Assembly (NCBI RefSeq): GCF_001687335.1
Contig: NZ_MAGO01000001.1
Location: 1-64,000 of the forward strand
DNA: 64,000 nt
Direction of reading: 5' to 3'
DNA from: Dissulfuribacter thermophilus
GTDB lineage: Bacteria > Desulfobacterota > Dissulfuribacteria > Dissulfuribacterales > Dissulfuribacteraceae
The notes under the pieces were generated by a model. It was not told the origin of the DNA. It did no database searches and saw only the letters and a list, made by a program, of their open reading frames with translations. This document shows positions 26,751-35,821 of the stretch, piece after piece (position 1 is the stretch's first letter; each line of letters opens with the position of its first letter). The position numbers and the translations under genes were made by a program.

Positions 26751-27554
26751 TTAAGCCCCATATATAGCATTTTTCATGACCTCTACTGGCGCCTTTTTTC
26801 CTGTCCATAGCTCAAACTGGCCAACAGCTTGATAAAGAAGCATTTTCAAGCCATCAATAGTAGTCTTTTTAAGGGCTTTGGCTGTCTTCAAAAGCGGTGT
26901 TTCGAGGGGGGCATACACTATGTCCATCACTACCTCTGCCTTTTTCACAACTTCAATTGAGACAGGCATGGTTGTATCCCCTCCCATACCACAGGTTGTG
27001 GCATTTATGAGGATGTCAAATGATAATTCCTCTGAGAGGCTGAGCCCTGAAAATGTAGCTCCAAAGCGGTCTGCTAGCTCTTTTGCCCTTGATTCAGTCC
27101 TATTTGCCACATGTACTGTGGCCCCTTTTAAGGTCAGACCGTAGACTATGGCCTTTGCAGAGCCTCCGGCGCCAACTACTAGGGCCCTTTTTCCAGCAAT
27201 CGGGCATATCTCCTCTATGGCCCTGACAGCTCCAAGCCAATCGGTGTTAGTTCCATAAAGGAGCCCATCGTTGTTAACTATGGTATTCAGGGCCCCAATG
27301 CTCCGTACGTGTTGGTCTACCACGTCAATAAACTCAATAACCGCTTCCTTATGGGGCACTGTAACAGAAAGCCCCTTAACGCCTAAGGCCCTTACACCCT
27401 GAATGGCCCCCCTCAGATCAACCACATCAAAGGCAAGATACACAGCATTTATACCCAATGCCTTAAATGCGGCATTGTGCATATTAGGGCTGAGGCTATG
27501 GGCGACTGGATGGCCGATTATTCCGTAGAGCTTTGTACCTTTTCCTTCACCCAA
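26751..27554 (-). CDS. aroE: Shikimate dehydrogenase
   Basis: 267 residues; NADPH-dependent reduction of 3-dehydroshikimate. N-terminal GIIGHPVAHSLSPNMHNAAF is the shikimate-binding block and SVTVPHKEA holds the catalytic Lys. The nucleotide fold carries VVGAGGSAKAIVYGL. The predicted TTG start overlaps the end of the aconitase gene by 37 bases; no later start is possible before the conserved core, and GGTGGG lies about ten bases upstream. Confidence 0.95.
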   Translation of the reverse strand: MGEGKGTKLYGIIGHPVAHSLSPNMHNAAFKALGINAVYLAFDVVDLRGAIQGVRALGVKGLSVTVPHKEAVIEFIDVVDQHVRSIGALNTIVNNDGLLYGTNTDWLGAVRAIEEICPIAGKRALVVGAGGSAKAIVYGLTLKGATVHVANRTESRAKELADRFGATFSGLSLSEELSFDILINATTCGMGGDTTMPVSIEVVKKAEVVMDIVYAPLETPLLKTAKALKKTTIDGLKMLLYQAVGQFELWTGKKAPVEVMKNAIYGA

Positions 27555-29461
27555 TTTAATAGCCCACCTTTTACTAGTATGTCACGATCTCTGTCTGAAA
27601 GCTCCATAACGGCCTGAACCGTCTTCCCATTATCCAGTAGAATTTCTATCTCATCCTTCCCTTCTAAGAGGGCAGAGCGAATCCCTTTAATGCTTAATTT
27701 CATCCCCTGTTCAAGGTGATCATAATCATTCGGGTCTTTAAGTACTAAAGGAATAATTCCAAAGTTGATGAGATTTGCCTTATGTATCCTTGCAAAGCCC
27801 TTTACGAGTTTTGCCCGCACACCCAAATACCTGGGAGCAAGGGCCGCATGCTCTCGCGATGAGCCCTGACCATAATTTTCCCCACCTATTACTACCCAAG
27901 GACCACCAGTCTTTGCCCTCTTTGCAAAATCCGCGTCTACTGCACTGTAACAGTATTCGCTTATAGCAGGACAGTTGCTCCTCAACGGCAATATCTTAGA
28001 ACCTGCCGGCATTATGTGGTCAGTTGTAATATTGTCTCCAACCTTCAAGATGACCTCTAATTCAAGATCTTCTGGAAGGGGATCGAATTGAGGTAGGGGT
28101 TTGATGTTCGGGCCTCTAACTATCTCTACCTTTGAACCATCTTCCGGTGGAGGTATTATGCCTGAGTCGTTTATGATGTATTCATCTGGCTCAACCAGTT
28201 CTGGTGCCTCACCCAGGCTCCTTGGGTCTGTGATCTTCCCATGAATGGCAGAGGCCACAGCAGTCTCTGGACTCACCAAATAGACCTGATCAGGCTTTGT
28301 TCCAGAACGGCCAGGGAAATTTCTTGTAAATGTGCGGAGACTTATCGCATCTGTCGGGGGAGCCTGTCCCATGCCAATGCAACCAAGGCACCCTGACTGG
28401 TGAATACGAGCCCCTGCATGGATGAGATCTCTGAGTAAACCTTCTTTTTCCGCCATCTCAAGCACTTGGCGGCTTCCAGGATTGATTTCAAAACTCACAT
28501 CCTGATGGATAAATTTCCCATGAAGTGCCTTGGACACCACCTGGATGTCTCTAAAAGAGGAATTGGCACATGATCCAACTATTACCTGGGCAACTGGCTT
28601 GCCTTCCAGCTCTTTTACCTTCACCACGTTGTCTGGTGAAGAAGGACAGGCTGCCATAGGCTCAAGGGTCGATAGATCTATTTCAATGACCTCTGAGTAC
28701 TGTGCATCAGGCTCAGATATAAGCTCCTCCCACTGATCTTCCCTTTTTTGGGCCTTCAAAAACTTTAATGTGATTTCATCAGAGGGGAATACTGTTGAAG
28801 TTGCACCAAGCTCTGTACCGAGATTGGCTATAGCCGCCCTGTCAGGTACGCTCAAGGTCTTTACCCCAGGGCCGAAATATTCCATAACCTTCCCTATTCC
28901 TCCCTTGACACTCAGCCTTCTCAAGAGCTCAAGTATGACGTCTTTTGCTGAAACCCACGGGGAAAGCTTGCCAGTGAGGTGTATTCCCACTACCTCTGGC
29001 ATCCTAAGATGAAATGGCTGCCCTGCCATGGCAAGGGCTACGTCCATACCTCCAGCACCGATTGCAAGCATTCCGCATCCCCCAGCTGTGGGGGTGTGAC
29101 TGTCGGAGCCAAGGAGGGTCTTTCCTGGACGTGCAAACCTTTCTAGGTGCACCTGATGACAGATCCCATTTCCAGGCCTTGAAAAGTGAATGCCAAAGCG
29201 TGCCGCAATACTCTGTAGGAACCTGTGGTCATCAGCGTTTCTAAAATCTGTCTGAAGGAGATTGTGATCTACATAGCTCACAGAAAGCTCTGTTCTAACC
29301 CTATCAATTCCTATGGCCTCGAACTCGAGGTATGCCATAGTACCTGTTGCATCCTGAGTGAGGGTCTGGTCTATCTTTATTGCTATGGGAGTGCCTGGTT
29401 TGAGCTCTCCTTCAACCAAATGTCTTTCAATAATCTTTTCAGTAACAGTACCCTGTGCCAT
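27518..29461 (-). CDS. acn: Aconitate hydratase
   Basis: 647 residues; interconverts citrate and isocitrate with a [4Fe-4S] cluster. Cluster ligands are visible in VGSCANSS and CLGCIGMG; the swivel domain carries GGENYGQGSSREHAALAPRY. The length and the LGSDSHTPTAGGCGMLAIG block fit the compact bacterial aconitase type. AGGAGG lies just before the ATG, 15 bases after the stop of the small selenoprotein, so these two are very likely one transcript. Homoaconitase or isopropylmalate isomerase are less likely because citramalate synthase is encoded elsewhere and the protein is not split. Confidence 0.93.
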   Translation of the reverse strand: MAQGTVTEKIIERHLVEGELKPGTPIAIKIDQTLTQDATGTMAYLEFEAIGIDRVRTELSVSYVDHNLLQTDFRNADDHRFLQSIAARFGIHFSRPGNGICHQVHLERFARPGKTLLGSDSHTPTAGGCGMLAIGAGGMDVALAMAGQPFHLRMPEVVGIHLTGKLSPWVSAKDVILELLRRLSVKGGIGKVMEYFGPGVKTLSVPDRAAIANLGTELGATSTVFPSDEITLKFLKAQKREDQWEELISEPDAQYSEVIEIDLSTLEPMAACPSSPDNVVKVKELEGKPVAQVIVGSCANSSFRDIQVVSKALHGKFIHQDVSFEINPGSRQVLEMAEKEGLLRDLIHAGARIHQSGCLGCIGMGQAPPTDAISLRTFTRNFPGRSGTKPDQVYLVSPETAVASAIHGKITDPRSLGEAPELVEPDEYIINDSGIIPPPEDGSKVEIVRGPNIKPLPQFDPLPEDLELEVILKVGDNITTDHIMPAGSKILPLRSNCPAISEYCYSAVDADFAKRAKTGGPWVVIGGENYGQGSSREHAALAPRYLGVRAKLVKGFARIHKANLINFGIIPLVLKDPNDYDHLEQGMKLSIKGIRSALLEGKDEIEILLDNGKTVQAVMELSDRDRDILVKGGLLNWVKEKVQSSTE

Positions 29462-29476
29462 CTTCTCCTCCTAAAA

Positions 29477-29668
29477 TTAAACCCTGTCTGATCTTACAAA
29501 ACCGAGCATCCTTTCGGTCCGCTCATCTAGTTTATCTGCGTATTCCGAAATAGAATACGTCTTTGAACACCCCTTACACCTAAGGGCCACTCGCCTTCAG
29601 CGGACACATAGCTCCAAGTCAGAGCCACAGATCTTACATTTCAATCCCACTTCATTTTCTTTTTTCAT
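29477..29668 (-). CDS. Small CxxU selenoprotein with dual CxxC motifs
   Basis: 63-residue protein read through an in-frame TGA at 29597-29599 (codon 24), taken as selenocysteine. It has C11-x-x-C14, then C21-x-x-U24, then C31-x-x-C34, so the TGA falls exactly where a redox CxxC would need its second Cys. Both sides of the TGA read well: GLKCKICGSDLELCVR before and RRVALRCKGCSKTYSISEYA after. Ten bases past the TGA a 6-bp hairpin (CCCUUA-GGUG-UAAGGG, 29571-29586) has a GGU loop like bacterial SECIS elements. AGGAGG precedes the ATG. It matches what I recall as the 'dual CXXC motif small (seleno)protein' family. Role unknown; a redox or metal function is suggested. Confidence 0.82.
29571..29586 (-). 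promoter_or_regulatory. Candidate bacterial SECIS hairpin
   Basis: On the minus strand a perfect 6-bp stem with tetraloop GGUG starts ten bases after the TGA at 29597. Distance and loop agree with the E. coli fdhF element, which has a GGUC loop about 11 bases after UGA. It lies inside the coding region. Confidence 0.65.
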
Positions 29669-29723
29669 AACTCCTCCTGTAAGCAGACCTCCGTCAAAGT
29701 AAAAAATTCAAAATAGGCAGGTT

Positions 29724-29766
29724 GTTCCTTCAACTTAAAACTCAACACTCAAAACTTAAAACTTTT
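29724..29766. repeat. Family B arm at the end of fabD
   Basis: TTCCTTCAACTTAAAACTCA and following bases, a single arm. The stop codon of fabD lies inside it. Confidence 0.7.
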
Positions 29767-30700
29767 TTAAGGCCTTGCATACTTCTTTTAAGCCTTCTAG
29801 ATCCTCAAACTGGTATGTTTTGACTTGATCTAATGGTACTGATTTTTTTATCAAGTTAGTGAGTACCTTCTTAGGACCAATTTCAATAAAGACCTTGATA
29901 CCAGAATCAAACATATTCTTTATTATAGGGTACCAGAGGACAGGACTCTTTATCTGATCTACCAAAAGATCCCTGATCACAGAGGGTTCTTGTTCGGGTA
30001 GTCCCGTGACATTACTATAATATGTCAAAACTGGCCTTTTGAACTCCACACCATCTACGGCCATTCTAAACTTCTCTGCTGCTTCTGCCATGAGCTCGCT
30101 GTGGTAGCCACCAGCTACCTTTAAAGGTATCACCCGTGCCCCCATATCCTTTAAGAGCTTAGATGCATGTTTTATAGCATTCTTTTCACCCGTAATAATG
30201 ATCTGCTCAGGGCTGTTGTAATTAGCAAGTGATATAACACCGAGCGTTGAGGCGCTGTCCACAGCCTCTTCTATCTGGGGTCTCTCCAGACCTATCACAG
30301 CTGCCATGGCGCCAGGACGTTTTAGTGAAGCCTCTTCCATAAATGCCCCTCGCTTTGATACAAGGGAGAAGCAGTCTTCAAGGCCTAAAATCCCTGCTGC
30401 ATAAAGCGCCGGATACTCGCCAAGGCTATGGCCTGCGCAGGCACAGGGTTGTATTCCTTCTTCTTTTAGAGCAAGAAAAAGAGAAATCTCAAGTGCAGTA
30501 AGTGCAGGTTGAAGGACTTCAGTCCTTGTGAGCTCTTCAATTGGACCATTTAACATGATCTCCTTTACAGGAAGCCCAACAACATCTTCACATTTGGAAA
30601 AGACCTCTTCAGCCCTGTCAAATCCCTCTAGAATTGATCGTCCCATTCCCACATATTGGGTCCCTTGCCCAGGAAAACAGATTGCAACTTCATTTCCCAT
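29756..30700 (-). CDS. fabD: Malonyl-CoA:ACP transacylase
   Basis: 314 residues; loads malonyl groups on acyl carrier protein for fatty-acid synthesis. N-terminal FPGQGTQYVGMG, catalytic serine in AGHSLGEYPALYAAG (S92), and GGYHSELM with the catalytic His. Full length. AGGAGG sits seven bases before the ATG. It is apart from other fab genes here. The stop codon is provided by a family B repeat arm. Confidence 0.95.
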   Translation of the reverse strand: MGNEVAICFPGQGTQYVGMGRSILEGFDRAEEVFSKCEDVVGLPVKEIMLNGPIEELTRTEVLQPALTALEISLFLALKEEGIQPCACAGHSLGEYPALYAAGILGLEDCFSLVSKRGAFMEEASLKRPGAMAAVIGLERPQIEEAVDSASTLGVISLANYNSPEQIIITGEKNAIKHASKLLKDMGARVIPLKVAGGYHSELMAEAAEKFRMAVDGVEFKRPVLTYYSNVTGLPEQEPSVIRDLLVDQIKSPVLWYPIIKNMFDSGIKVFIEIGPKKVLTNLIKKSVPLDQVKTYQFEDLEGLKEVCKALKKF

Positions 30701-30746
30701 CTATTAGCCTCCTATGGAGAAATCCGCCTCTAGTTAAATCAATTAT

Positions 30747-30823
30747 CCCAAATTATGCAATTGGCGAGATTGGCCCAGATGCAAGGCGCATTGATTTGCC
30801 CCTTTCGCAGTGCATAATGTGGG
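30747..30823. repeat. Palindromic repeat family A, copy 4
   Basis: Ends CCCAAATTATGCA (30747-30759) and TGCATAATGTGGG (30811-30823) are inverted with one mismatch; the interior holds TTGGCGAGATTGGCCC and GATGCAAGGCG. Sits between fabD and the CooC-like gene. Confidence 0.85.
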
Positions 30824-30839
30824 TTTAAAGTTGAATGAT

Positions 30840-31625
30840 TCAGTTTTTAACTGGAACAAATCTATCAAAGATCTGAAAGGCCGTCTTAACTACATCGCTC
30901 GATTCCTCGAGTTCAAGTAAGGGCCTTTGCTCTACCTCATAGGTAAAGACAGTTTCGCTCTGAGATATGTATCCTCCGAACACGAGATCTGTCTTTTCGG
31001 TCGCCTCACGCACCTGTTTATCTAATGCCTCTGGAACTTCCTTAGGAGCCTTATTCACTATTAGGACCTTCTTGCCTACCTCAACACCCAACGAAGAAGT
31101 CAAGGATGCAATTCGTGTAGCTGTAAGCACTCCCCTTGATGAGGCATCAGAGACCACAAAAAGTGTCTCAATATCTCGCAGGTTCAACCTGCTTAAATGT
31201 TCCATACCAGCCTCATTATCTACGATAAGGTACCTATAACTCTTCATCAATTTCTCTATTACCTGGGCAAGAATGGAGTTTGCCATACAATAGCAACCTG
31301 GTCCCTCAGGTTGTCCCATTACAATGAGATCAAAACCGGTCTCTTCTATGATGGCCTGATTAATATGCATTTCCATGTATTCATTCTTGGTCATGCCTGG
31401 AGGGGTCTCTGTCTTCATTCTGTCCCTGATCTCTCCCAGGGTAGTCTCTACCTCAACCCCTAGGAGTTCATTGAGATTTGCGTTGGCATCGGCATCCACT
31501 GCCAGTACAGGTGTGAGCTTTCTGGAAACAAGGTACTTAACAAGGAGAGCAGAGAGGGTTGTCTTGCCAGTACCACCCTTTCCAGCCATAGCAAGACACA
31601 AGGCTTTATTTGGTATATTTGTCAT
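30840..31625 (-). CDS. CooC-family ATPase (nickel insertion into CO dehydrogenase)
   Basis: 261-residue P-loop ATPase of the MinD/ParA class. The deviant Walker A AMAGKGGTGKTT is at 13-23, VDADANANL follows, and C111-Y-C113 (GPGCYCMAN) gives the CxC motif by which CooC dimers bind nickel. IVDNEAGMEHLSRL is the conserved switch II block. Known members mature the Ni-Fe cluster of CO dehydrogenase/acetyl-CoA synthase; no such enzyme is encoded in this window, so the client is inferred. GGAG is eight bases before the ATG. Confidence 0.88.
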   Translation of the reverse strand: MTNIPNKALCLAMAGKGGTGKTTLSALLVKYLVSRKLTPVLAVDADANANLNELLGVEVETTLGEIRDRMKTETPPGMTKNEYMEMHINQAIIEETGFDLIVMGQPEGPGCYCMANSILAQVIEKLMKSYRYLIVDNEAGMEHLSRLNLRDIETLFVVSDASSRGVLTATRIASLTSSLGVEVGKKVLIVNKAPKEVPEALDKQVREATEKTDLVFGGYISQSETVFTYEVEQRPLLELEESSDVVKTAFQIFDRFVPVKN

Positions 31626-31631
31626 AGACTT

Positions 31632-31702
31632 TTCTCCTTCAACTCAAAACTTCTATTTTAATTCTTTCCTTCAATTCAAAACTCAACACTCAAACCTTCT
31701 GA
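31632..31702. repeat. Two tandem family B arms
   Basis: CTCCTTCAACTCAAAACTTC and, after a short gap, TTCCTTCAATTCAAAACTCA, both in the same orientation, between the CooC-like and ComEA-like genes. Confidence 0.7.
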
Positions 31703-31706
31703 AGCG

Positions 31707-32129
31707 CTAATGTGCATACTCTTTCAACACTTCAAAAACTGTTGGCAAAACTGGCCCATATGGCCAGAGCAGTTCTTCTCTGGAAAGAAAAAAACCCATT
31801 TCATTCCTGGCCTGTAAAATCTCAAGCGCCCTCTTTGGACCAACCCCTGGTATCAACTCGAGTTCCTCTTCTGTGGCGGTGTTCAAATCTAGGAGGACAG
31901 GAGTAAGCACCCTATTTGTCTCAATATCAGAGGGTATTTGATAAAAAAGGAGCCCGGGACCAGTTCCCTTGAATAACTTTCTAGCCTCTTCTTCCAATAC
32001 TCGGCTATCTTGTGAGATAAATTGTTGCATCCCCCATTTTACATACGAAAATGCATTAAAAAACACTATGATCATCAAAATAAACAGAAAAAAATAGCCG
32101 TCTCCCCTGCCTTCAACCTCTTGCTCCAT
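31707..32129 (-). CDS. ComEA-like helix-hairpin-helix membrane protein
   Basis: About 140 residues. One membrane helix near the N-terminus (YFFLFILMIIVFFNAFSYV) is followed by a short linker and a C-terminal helix-hairpin-helix: LDLNTATEEELELIPGVGPKRALEI. This layout matches ComEA-type DNA-binding proteins of DNA uptake and related proteins next to pilus genes. ATG at 32129 has GGTGAG close before it; a longer reading from TTG at 32195 has no ribosome site. DNA uptake is plausible with the pilus genes but unproven. Confidence 0.8.
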   Translation of the reverse strand: MEQEVEGRGDGYFFLFILMIIVFFNAFSYVKWGMQQFISQDSRVLEEEARKLFKGTGPGLLFYQIPSDIETNRVLTPVLLDLNTATEEELELIPGVGPKRALEILQARNEMGFFLSREELLWPYGPVLPTVFEVLKEYAH

Positions 32130-32205
32130 ATTCTCACCAACGTGACTGCTGTTGAGTTTCGCTATTCTGCCGGGATCAGGCCTTGAATTTGACAATTTTA
32201 AAAGC

Positions 32206-32256
32206 TTTTTTCCTCCAACTCAAAATTCAACACTCAAAACTCAACACTTTTTCATA
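32206..32256. repeat. Family B arm at the end of citramalate synthase
   Basis: CTCCAACTCAAAATTCAACA and following bases. The TGA stop of the citramalate synthase gene (…Lys-Lys-Cys-stop) is read from the end of this arm. Confidence 0.7.
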
Positions 32257-33806
32257 AGCTTATAAGTGATACTATCCACAAGTGCCTGCCAACTGGCCTC
32301 TATGATATCATGTGAAACGCCAACAGTGCCCCATTTTTCTTCTTTGTCTCTGGATTCTATAAGGACCCTTACCTTTGCCCCAGTACCTGGACGTCCTGGA
32401 AGAACTCGCACCTTGTAATCAACAAGACTCATCTCTTTTAGTTCTGGATAAAAGGTCTCGAGGGCCTTCCTAATTGCATTGTCTAGGGCATTTACAGGCC
32501 CCTGGCCACATGCTGCTGTGTGCTCGGTCCTCCCTCCTACTCGAACCATTACAGTTGCCTCTGCCTGCGGAGGGTCTTCTTCCCTGCACTTTTGGTCAAT
32601 GACCCTAAATGCAAGAAGGTCAAAGAATTTTTTGATCTGTCCCATGGCCTTTCTCATGAGGAGCTCAAAAGATGCCTCAGCGCCTTCGAACTGAAAGCCC
32701 TGGGCCTCGAGTTCCTTCAGCTTTGCAACTATCTCCATGACCACAGGATCTCTACTTTCAATGTCAAGGCCAAACTGCTTGGCCTTGGCAAGGACGTTGC
32801 TTTTTCCTGCAAGATCTGAAATCAATATCCGCTGTACATTTCCAACCAACTCAGGACGAATATGTTCGTAGGTTTCAGGATTTCTCTGAACAGCGCTAAC
32901 GTGCACTCCTCCTTTATGGGCAAAGGCACTTTCACCAACATAAGGCTGATACTTATTAGGGGATAAGTTTGCTATTTCTGACACAAATCTCGATACTGAA
33001 GTGAGCATTGAGAGTTTTTTTCCGGCATTACACTCGTATTTCATCTTCAAGACAAGCCCAGGTATGATGGAACAAAGATTTGCGTTTCCACACCTTTCCC
33101 CAAAACCATTTATTGTGCCCTGGACATGAACGACCCCAAACCGAACTGCTGCAAGGCTGTTTGCCACAGCAAGCTCTGAGTCATTATGACAGTGAATTCC
33201 AAGCCTAATATGGTCGACCTCTTTAATCACCCTTTGAATAATCTGAGTAATCTCCTCAGGGAGAGTCCCGCCATTTGTATCACAGAGGACAATGCAGCTG
33301 GCCCCTGCCTCCCATGCCGTCTTAATGGTTTTTAAGGCATATTCTGGATTTGCCTTAAAGCCGTCAAAAAAGTGTTCTGCATCATAAAATACAGTCCGCC
33401 CCTGCTCCTTGAGCCACCTTACAGATCCGCCGATTAACTCGAGATTTCTCTCTAGGCTAATCCTCAGCGCATCTCTCACATGAATGTCCCATGTCTTGCC
33501 AAAGATAGTCACATGGGTGGTTTCAGCTTCTACAAGGGCTCTAAGAATAGGATCTTCACCTGGTTCAGAATATTTAGCCTGGTGGGTACTTCCAAAGGCA
33601 GTTATTATAGCGTGTTTGAGTGTATAATTTTTGATCTCTTTAAAAAAGGCCTCGTCCTTCGGATTTGAACCTGGCCATCCCCCCTCGATGTAGTCAATCC
33701 CAAACTCATCTAATTTTAAGGCAACTCTGACCTTGTCCTCTAAAGAAAGATTAAAATTCTCTGCCTGGGTCCCATCTCGGAGGGTGGTATCATAGATTTC
33801 AATCAT
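32241..33806 (-). CDS. cimA: Citramalate synthase
   Basis: 521 residues; condenses acetyl-CoA and pyruvate to (R)-citramalate, the start of isoleucine synthesis that bypasses threonine. N-terminal [38 protein letters not shown] (metal His), and [21 protein letters not shown] are those of the cimA/leuA group; the length and KGGVHVSAV segment favour citramalate synthase over isopropylmalate synthase. A C-terminal regulatory LeuA-type domain is present. Its ATG overlaps the lysC stop by four bases. Confidence 0.9.
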   Translation of the reverse strand: MIEIYDTTLRDGTQAENFNLSLEDKVRVALKLDEFGIDYIEGGWPGSNPKDEAFFKEIKNYTLKHAIITAFGSTHQAKYSEPGEDPILRALVEAETTHVTIFGKTWDIHVRDALRISLERNLELIGGSVRWLKEQGRTVFYDAEHFFDGFKANPEYALKTIKTAWEAGASCIVLCDTNGGTLPEEITQIIQRVIKEVDHIRLGIHCHNDSELAVANSLAAVRFGVVHVQGTINGFGERCGNANLCSIIPGLVLKMKYECNAGKKLSMLTSVSRFVSEIANLSPNKYQPYVGESAFAHKGGVHVSAVQRNPETYEHIRPELVGNVQRILISDLAGKSNVLAKAKQFGLDIESRDPVVMEIVAKLKELEAQGFQFEGAEASFELLMRKAMGQIKKFFDLLAFRVIDQKCREEDPPQAEATVMVRVGGRTEHTAACGQGPVNALDNAIRKALETFYPELKEMSLVDYKVRVLPGRPGTGAKVRVLIESRDKEEKWGTVGVSHDIIEASWQALVDSITYKLMKKC

Positions 33807-35020
33807 CGCTCCTCCAGCCCAAAGCCCTCATGAAGGGCCCTTACTGCAAGCTCTGTATATTTTTCATCTATGACACATGAAACCTTTATCTCTGAGGTGC
33901 TGATCATGAGTATATTGATCCCGTGATTTGCCAGAATCTCAAACATCTTGCTAGCTACACCTGCATGATTCCTCATACCAACGCCTATTATAGACACCTT
34001 AGAGATGTCTGTGTCACCTTGGACCTTTTCAGCACCAATTTCCTTTGCAACACGTTTGACAATGTCAAGGGCGGTCTCATAATCTGGTTTTGGCACTGTA
34101 AAGGTCATGTCTGTTAAATCCCCTTCCCGGGTGTTCTGAATGATCATGTCCACCACTATATTTGCATCACTTATGGGTGTAAAAATCTTTGATGCTATAC
34201 CAGGTCTATCAGGGACCTTGTTTATAGTGATCCGTGCTTCATTTTTACTATATGTAACCCCTGAAACCAGTATGGACTCCATGCTTTCATCCTCCTCTAC
34301 TACCATGGTCCCTGGAGCATCTGTAAAACTGCTCCTGACGTGTATTGGCATGCCATATCGCATGGCAAACTCTACTGAGCGTATCTCAAGGACTTTTGCC
34401 CCAAGACTTGCCATCTCCAACATCTCTTCATAGGAAATCTTATCGATCTTTTTGGCCTTTGGGCAAATATTGGGATCAGTCGTAAACACCCCTTCAACAT
34501 CTGTATAGATCTCGCACACATCTGCTCCAAGGGCCACTGCAAGGGCAACGGCAGTGGTGTCAGAACCACCGCGTCCTAGGGTAGTAATATTCTCACCCTC
34601 GGTTACCCCCTGGAAACCTGCAATCACAGGTATTATGCCAGACGCTAAGGCCTGTTTCAGTTTTTCTGCCTTGATATTCTCAATCCTCGCCTTTGTATGG
34701 GCCGAATCTGTCTCAATGGGCACCTGAAACCCAAGAAAAGACCTTGCCTCTACCCCTCTCTCTATACAGGCCATAGAAAAAAGGGCAATACTCACCTGTT
34801 CACCTGTGGCCATGAGGACATCAAGTTCTCGAGGATCGGGATGGGGTTGAATCTCTTTTGCAAGAGAAATGAGCCTGTTTGTCTCCCCTGCCATGGCAGA
34901 AAGGACTACTACTACATCATTGCCAGCCTCTTTAGTCTTAATTACCCTTTCCGCCACTCGCTTAATCCTCTGAAGGCTACCTACTGATGTCCCACCATAT
35001 TTTTGAACAATAAGCGCCAT
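33803..35020 (-). CDS. lysC: Aspartate kinase
   Basis: 405 residues; phosphorylates aspartate, the first step to lysine, threonine and methionine. N-terminal [20 protein letters not shown] is the signature, and [15 protein letters not shown] marks the kinase core. Two ACT-type regulatory segments follow (about 265-400). Feedback control by lysine or threonine is typical but not readable here. It sits seven bases after the J-domain gene and overlaps cimA by four bases. Confidence 0.96.
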   Translation of the reverse strand: MALIVQKYGGTSVGSLQRIKRVAERVIKTKEAGNDVVVVLSAMAGETNRLISLAKEIQPHPDPRELDVLMATGEQVSIALFSMACIERGVEARSFLGFQVPIETDSAHTKARIENIKAEKLKQALASGIIPVIAGFQGVTEGENITTLGRGGSDTTAVALAVALGADVCEIYTDVEGVFTTDPNICPKAKKIDKISYEEMLEMASLGAKVLEIRSVEFAMRYGMPIHVRSSFTDAPGTMVVEEDESMESILVSGVTYSKNEARITINKVPDRPGIASKIFTPISDANIVVDMIIQNTREGDLTDMTFTVPKPDYETALDIVKRVAKEIGAEKVQGDTDISKVSIIGVGMRNHAGVASKMFEILANHGINILMISTSEIKVSCVIDEKYTELAVRALHEGFGLEER

Positions 35021-35027
35021 TTATCTC

Positions 35028-35339
35028 TCAACCTCCTCGAGTTCTACCCCAAACTGGATCACTTCCAAAATGATGGAACCACCATTCCTCATCTGTCATT
35101 CCATCCTCATTTTTTGTTAGATCCATCTGGTATCTATCTGCAAAGTCCATTAGAAGTCTATATGCACTATTGATCCTCTGGAGTTCCTCCTCCAGGTCCC
35201 TTTTACCTGTATGGTCTGGGTGAATCTCTCTACATTTTTTCCTATAGGCCTCCTGTATCTCAATCCTACTTGTCTTAGGAGGAAGTCCTAGAAGCCTTCT
35301 CGCCTTTTCAATTTCCTTCCACCTTTGATCCAAATCCAT
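35028..35339 (-). CDS. J-domain (DnaJ-like) protein
   Basis: 103 residues from ATG at 35339. The J domain fills the middle, with H40-P41-D42 in CREIHPDHTGKRDLEEELQR. J domains switch on Hsp70 ATPase; a large Hsp70 relative is encoded 480 bases away on the other strand, but a link is only suggested. The C-terminus is rich in Trp and His (EEWWFHHFGSDPVWG). The longer start at 35378 adds 13 residues and has no ribosome site. Confidence 0.85.
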   Translation of the reverse strand: MDLDQRWKEIEKARRLLGLPPKTSRIEIQEAYRKKCREIHPDHTGKRDLEEELQRINSAYRLLMDFADRYQMDLTKNEDGMTDEEWWFHHFGSDPVWGRTRGG

Positions 35340-35378
35340 AATTATTCTTCTCTCAACTAGCCATCCATCTATGTTCAA

Positions 35379-35821
35379 GGTTCAACATTCTGCGTTCCCA
35401 GGCAGTAGCATTTTAATTGCTCTTTGTGCCCGAAGGGCATGGCCGTTTATCCAACTCTGCCTTTGAATTCTTTTTAACCGAAATCGTGCAGTTGGCAAGT
35501 TTATCTACTAGGCCGACCCTGATTTTTTTAGTTTTTAGTTTTGAGTTTTGAGTGTTGAGTTTTAAGTTGAAGGAATAGGGTTATTAAACGTCGTTTACTC
35601 TAACTCACAACTCAATACCTCAACTTTCTGTGTTTGCATAATATATTGAAATCAAAAATGAAATATTGGTATTAAATCCGTAAGCGGTATTGTTGGGTTT
35701 CGCTTCGCTCAACCCAACCTACATAACTATAACTTCCTTCAACTCAAAACTCATAACTCAAAACTCAACACTTATAATAGGCCCTTTCCTTTTTTAACTA
35801 TGCATAATAATATGTTTATCT
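35379..35821. repeat. Intergenic repeat block (half family A, composite E, family B arms)
   Basis: 35478-35502 is a half family A copy (CCGAAATCGTGCAGTTGGCA). 35507-35628 is composite E, a near copy of 53192-53305: TAGGCCGACCCTGATTTTTT, then facing family B arms around TAGGGTTATTAAACGTCG. 35731-35776 is another family B arm. A short CCCAACC/GGTTGGG-type palindrome lies near 35690-35720 (TTGGGTTTCGC ... CAACCCAACC). No gene seen. Any promoter for the Hsp70 gene would be in this block; I cannot place one with confidence. Confidence 0.65.

Noticed and set aside
29477-29668. Treating the TGA as a frameshift or pseudogene mark
   Set aside because: Both sides stay in one frame with conserved-looking Cys spacing, a good ribosome site and a hairpin right after the TGA; a substitution to Sec explains it better.
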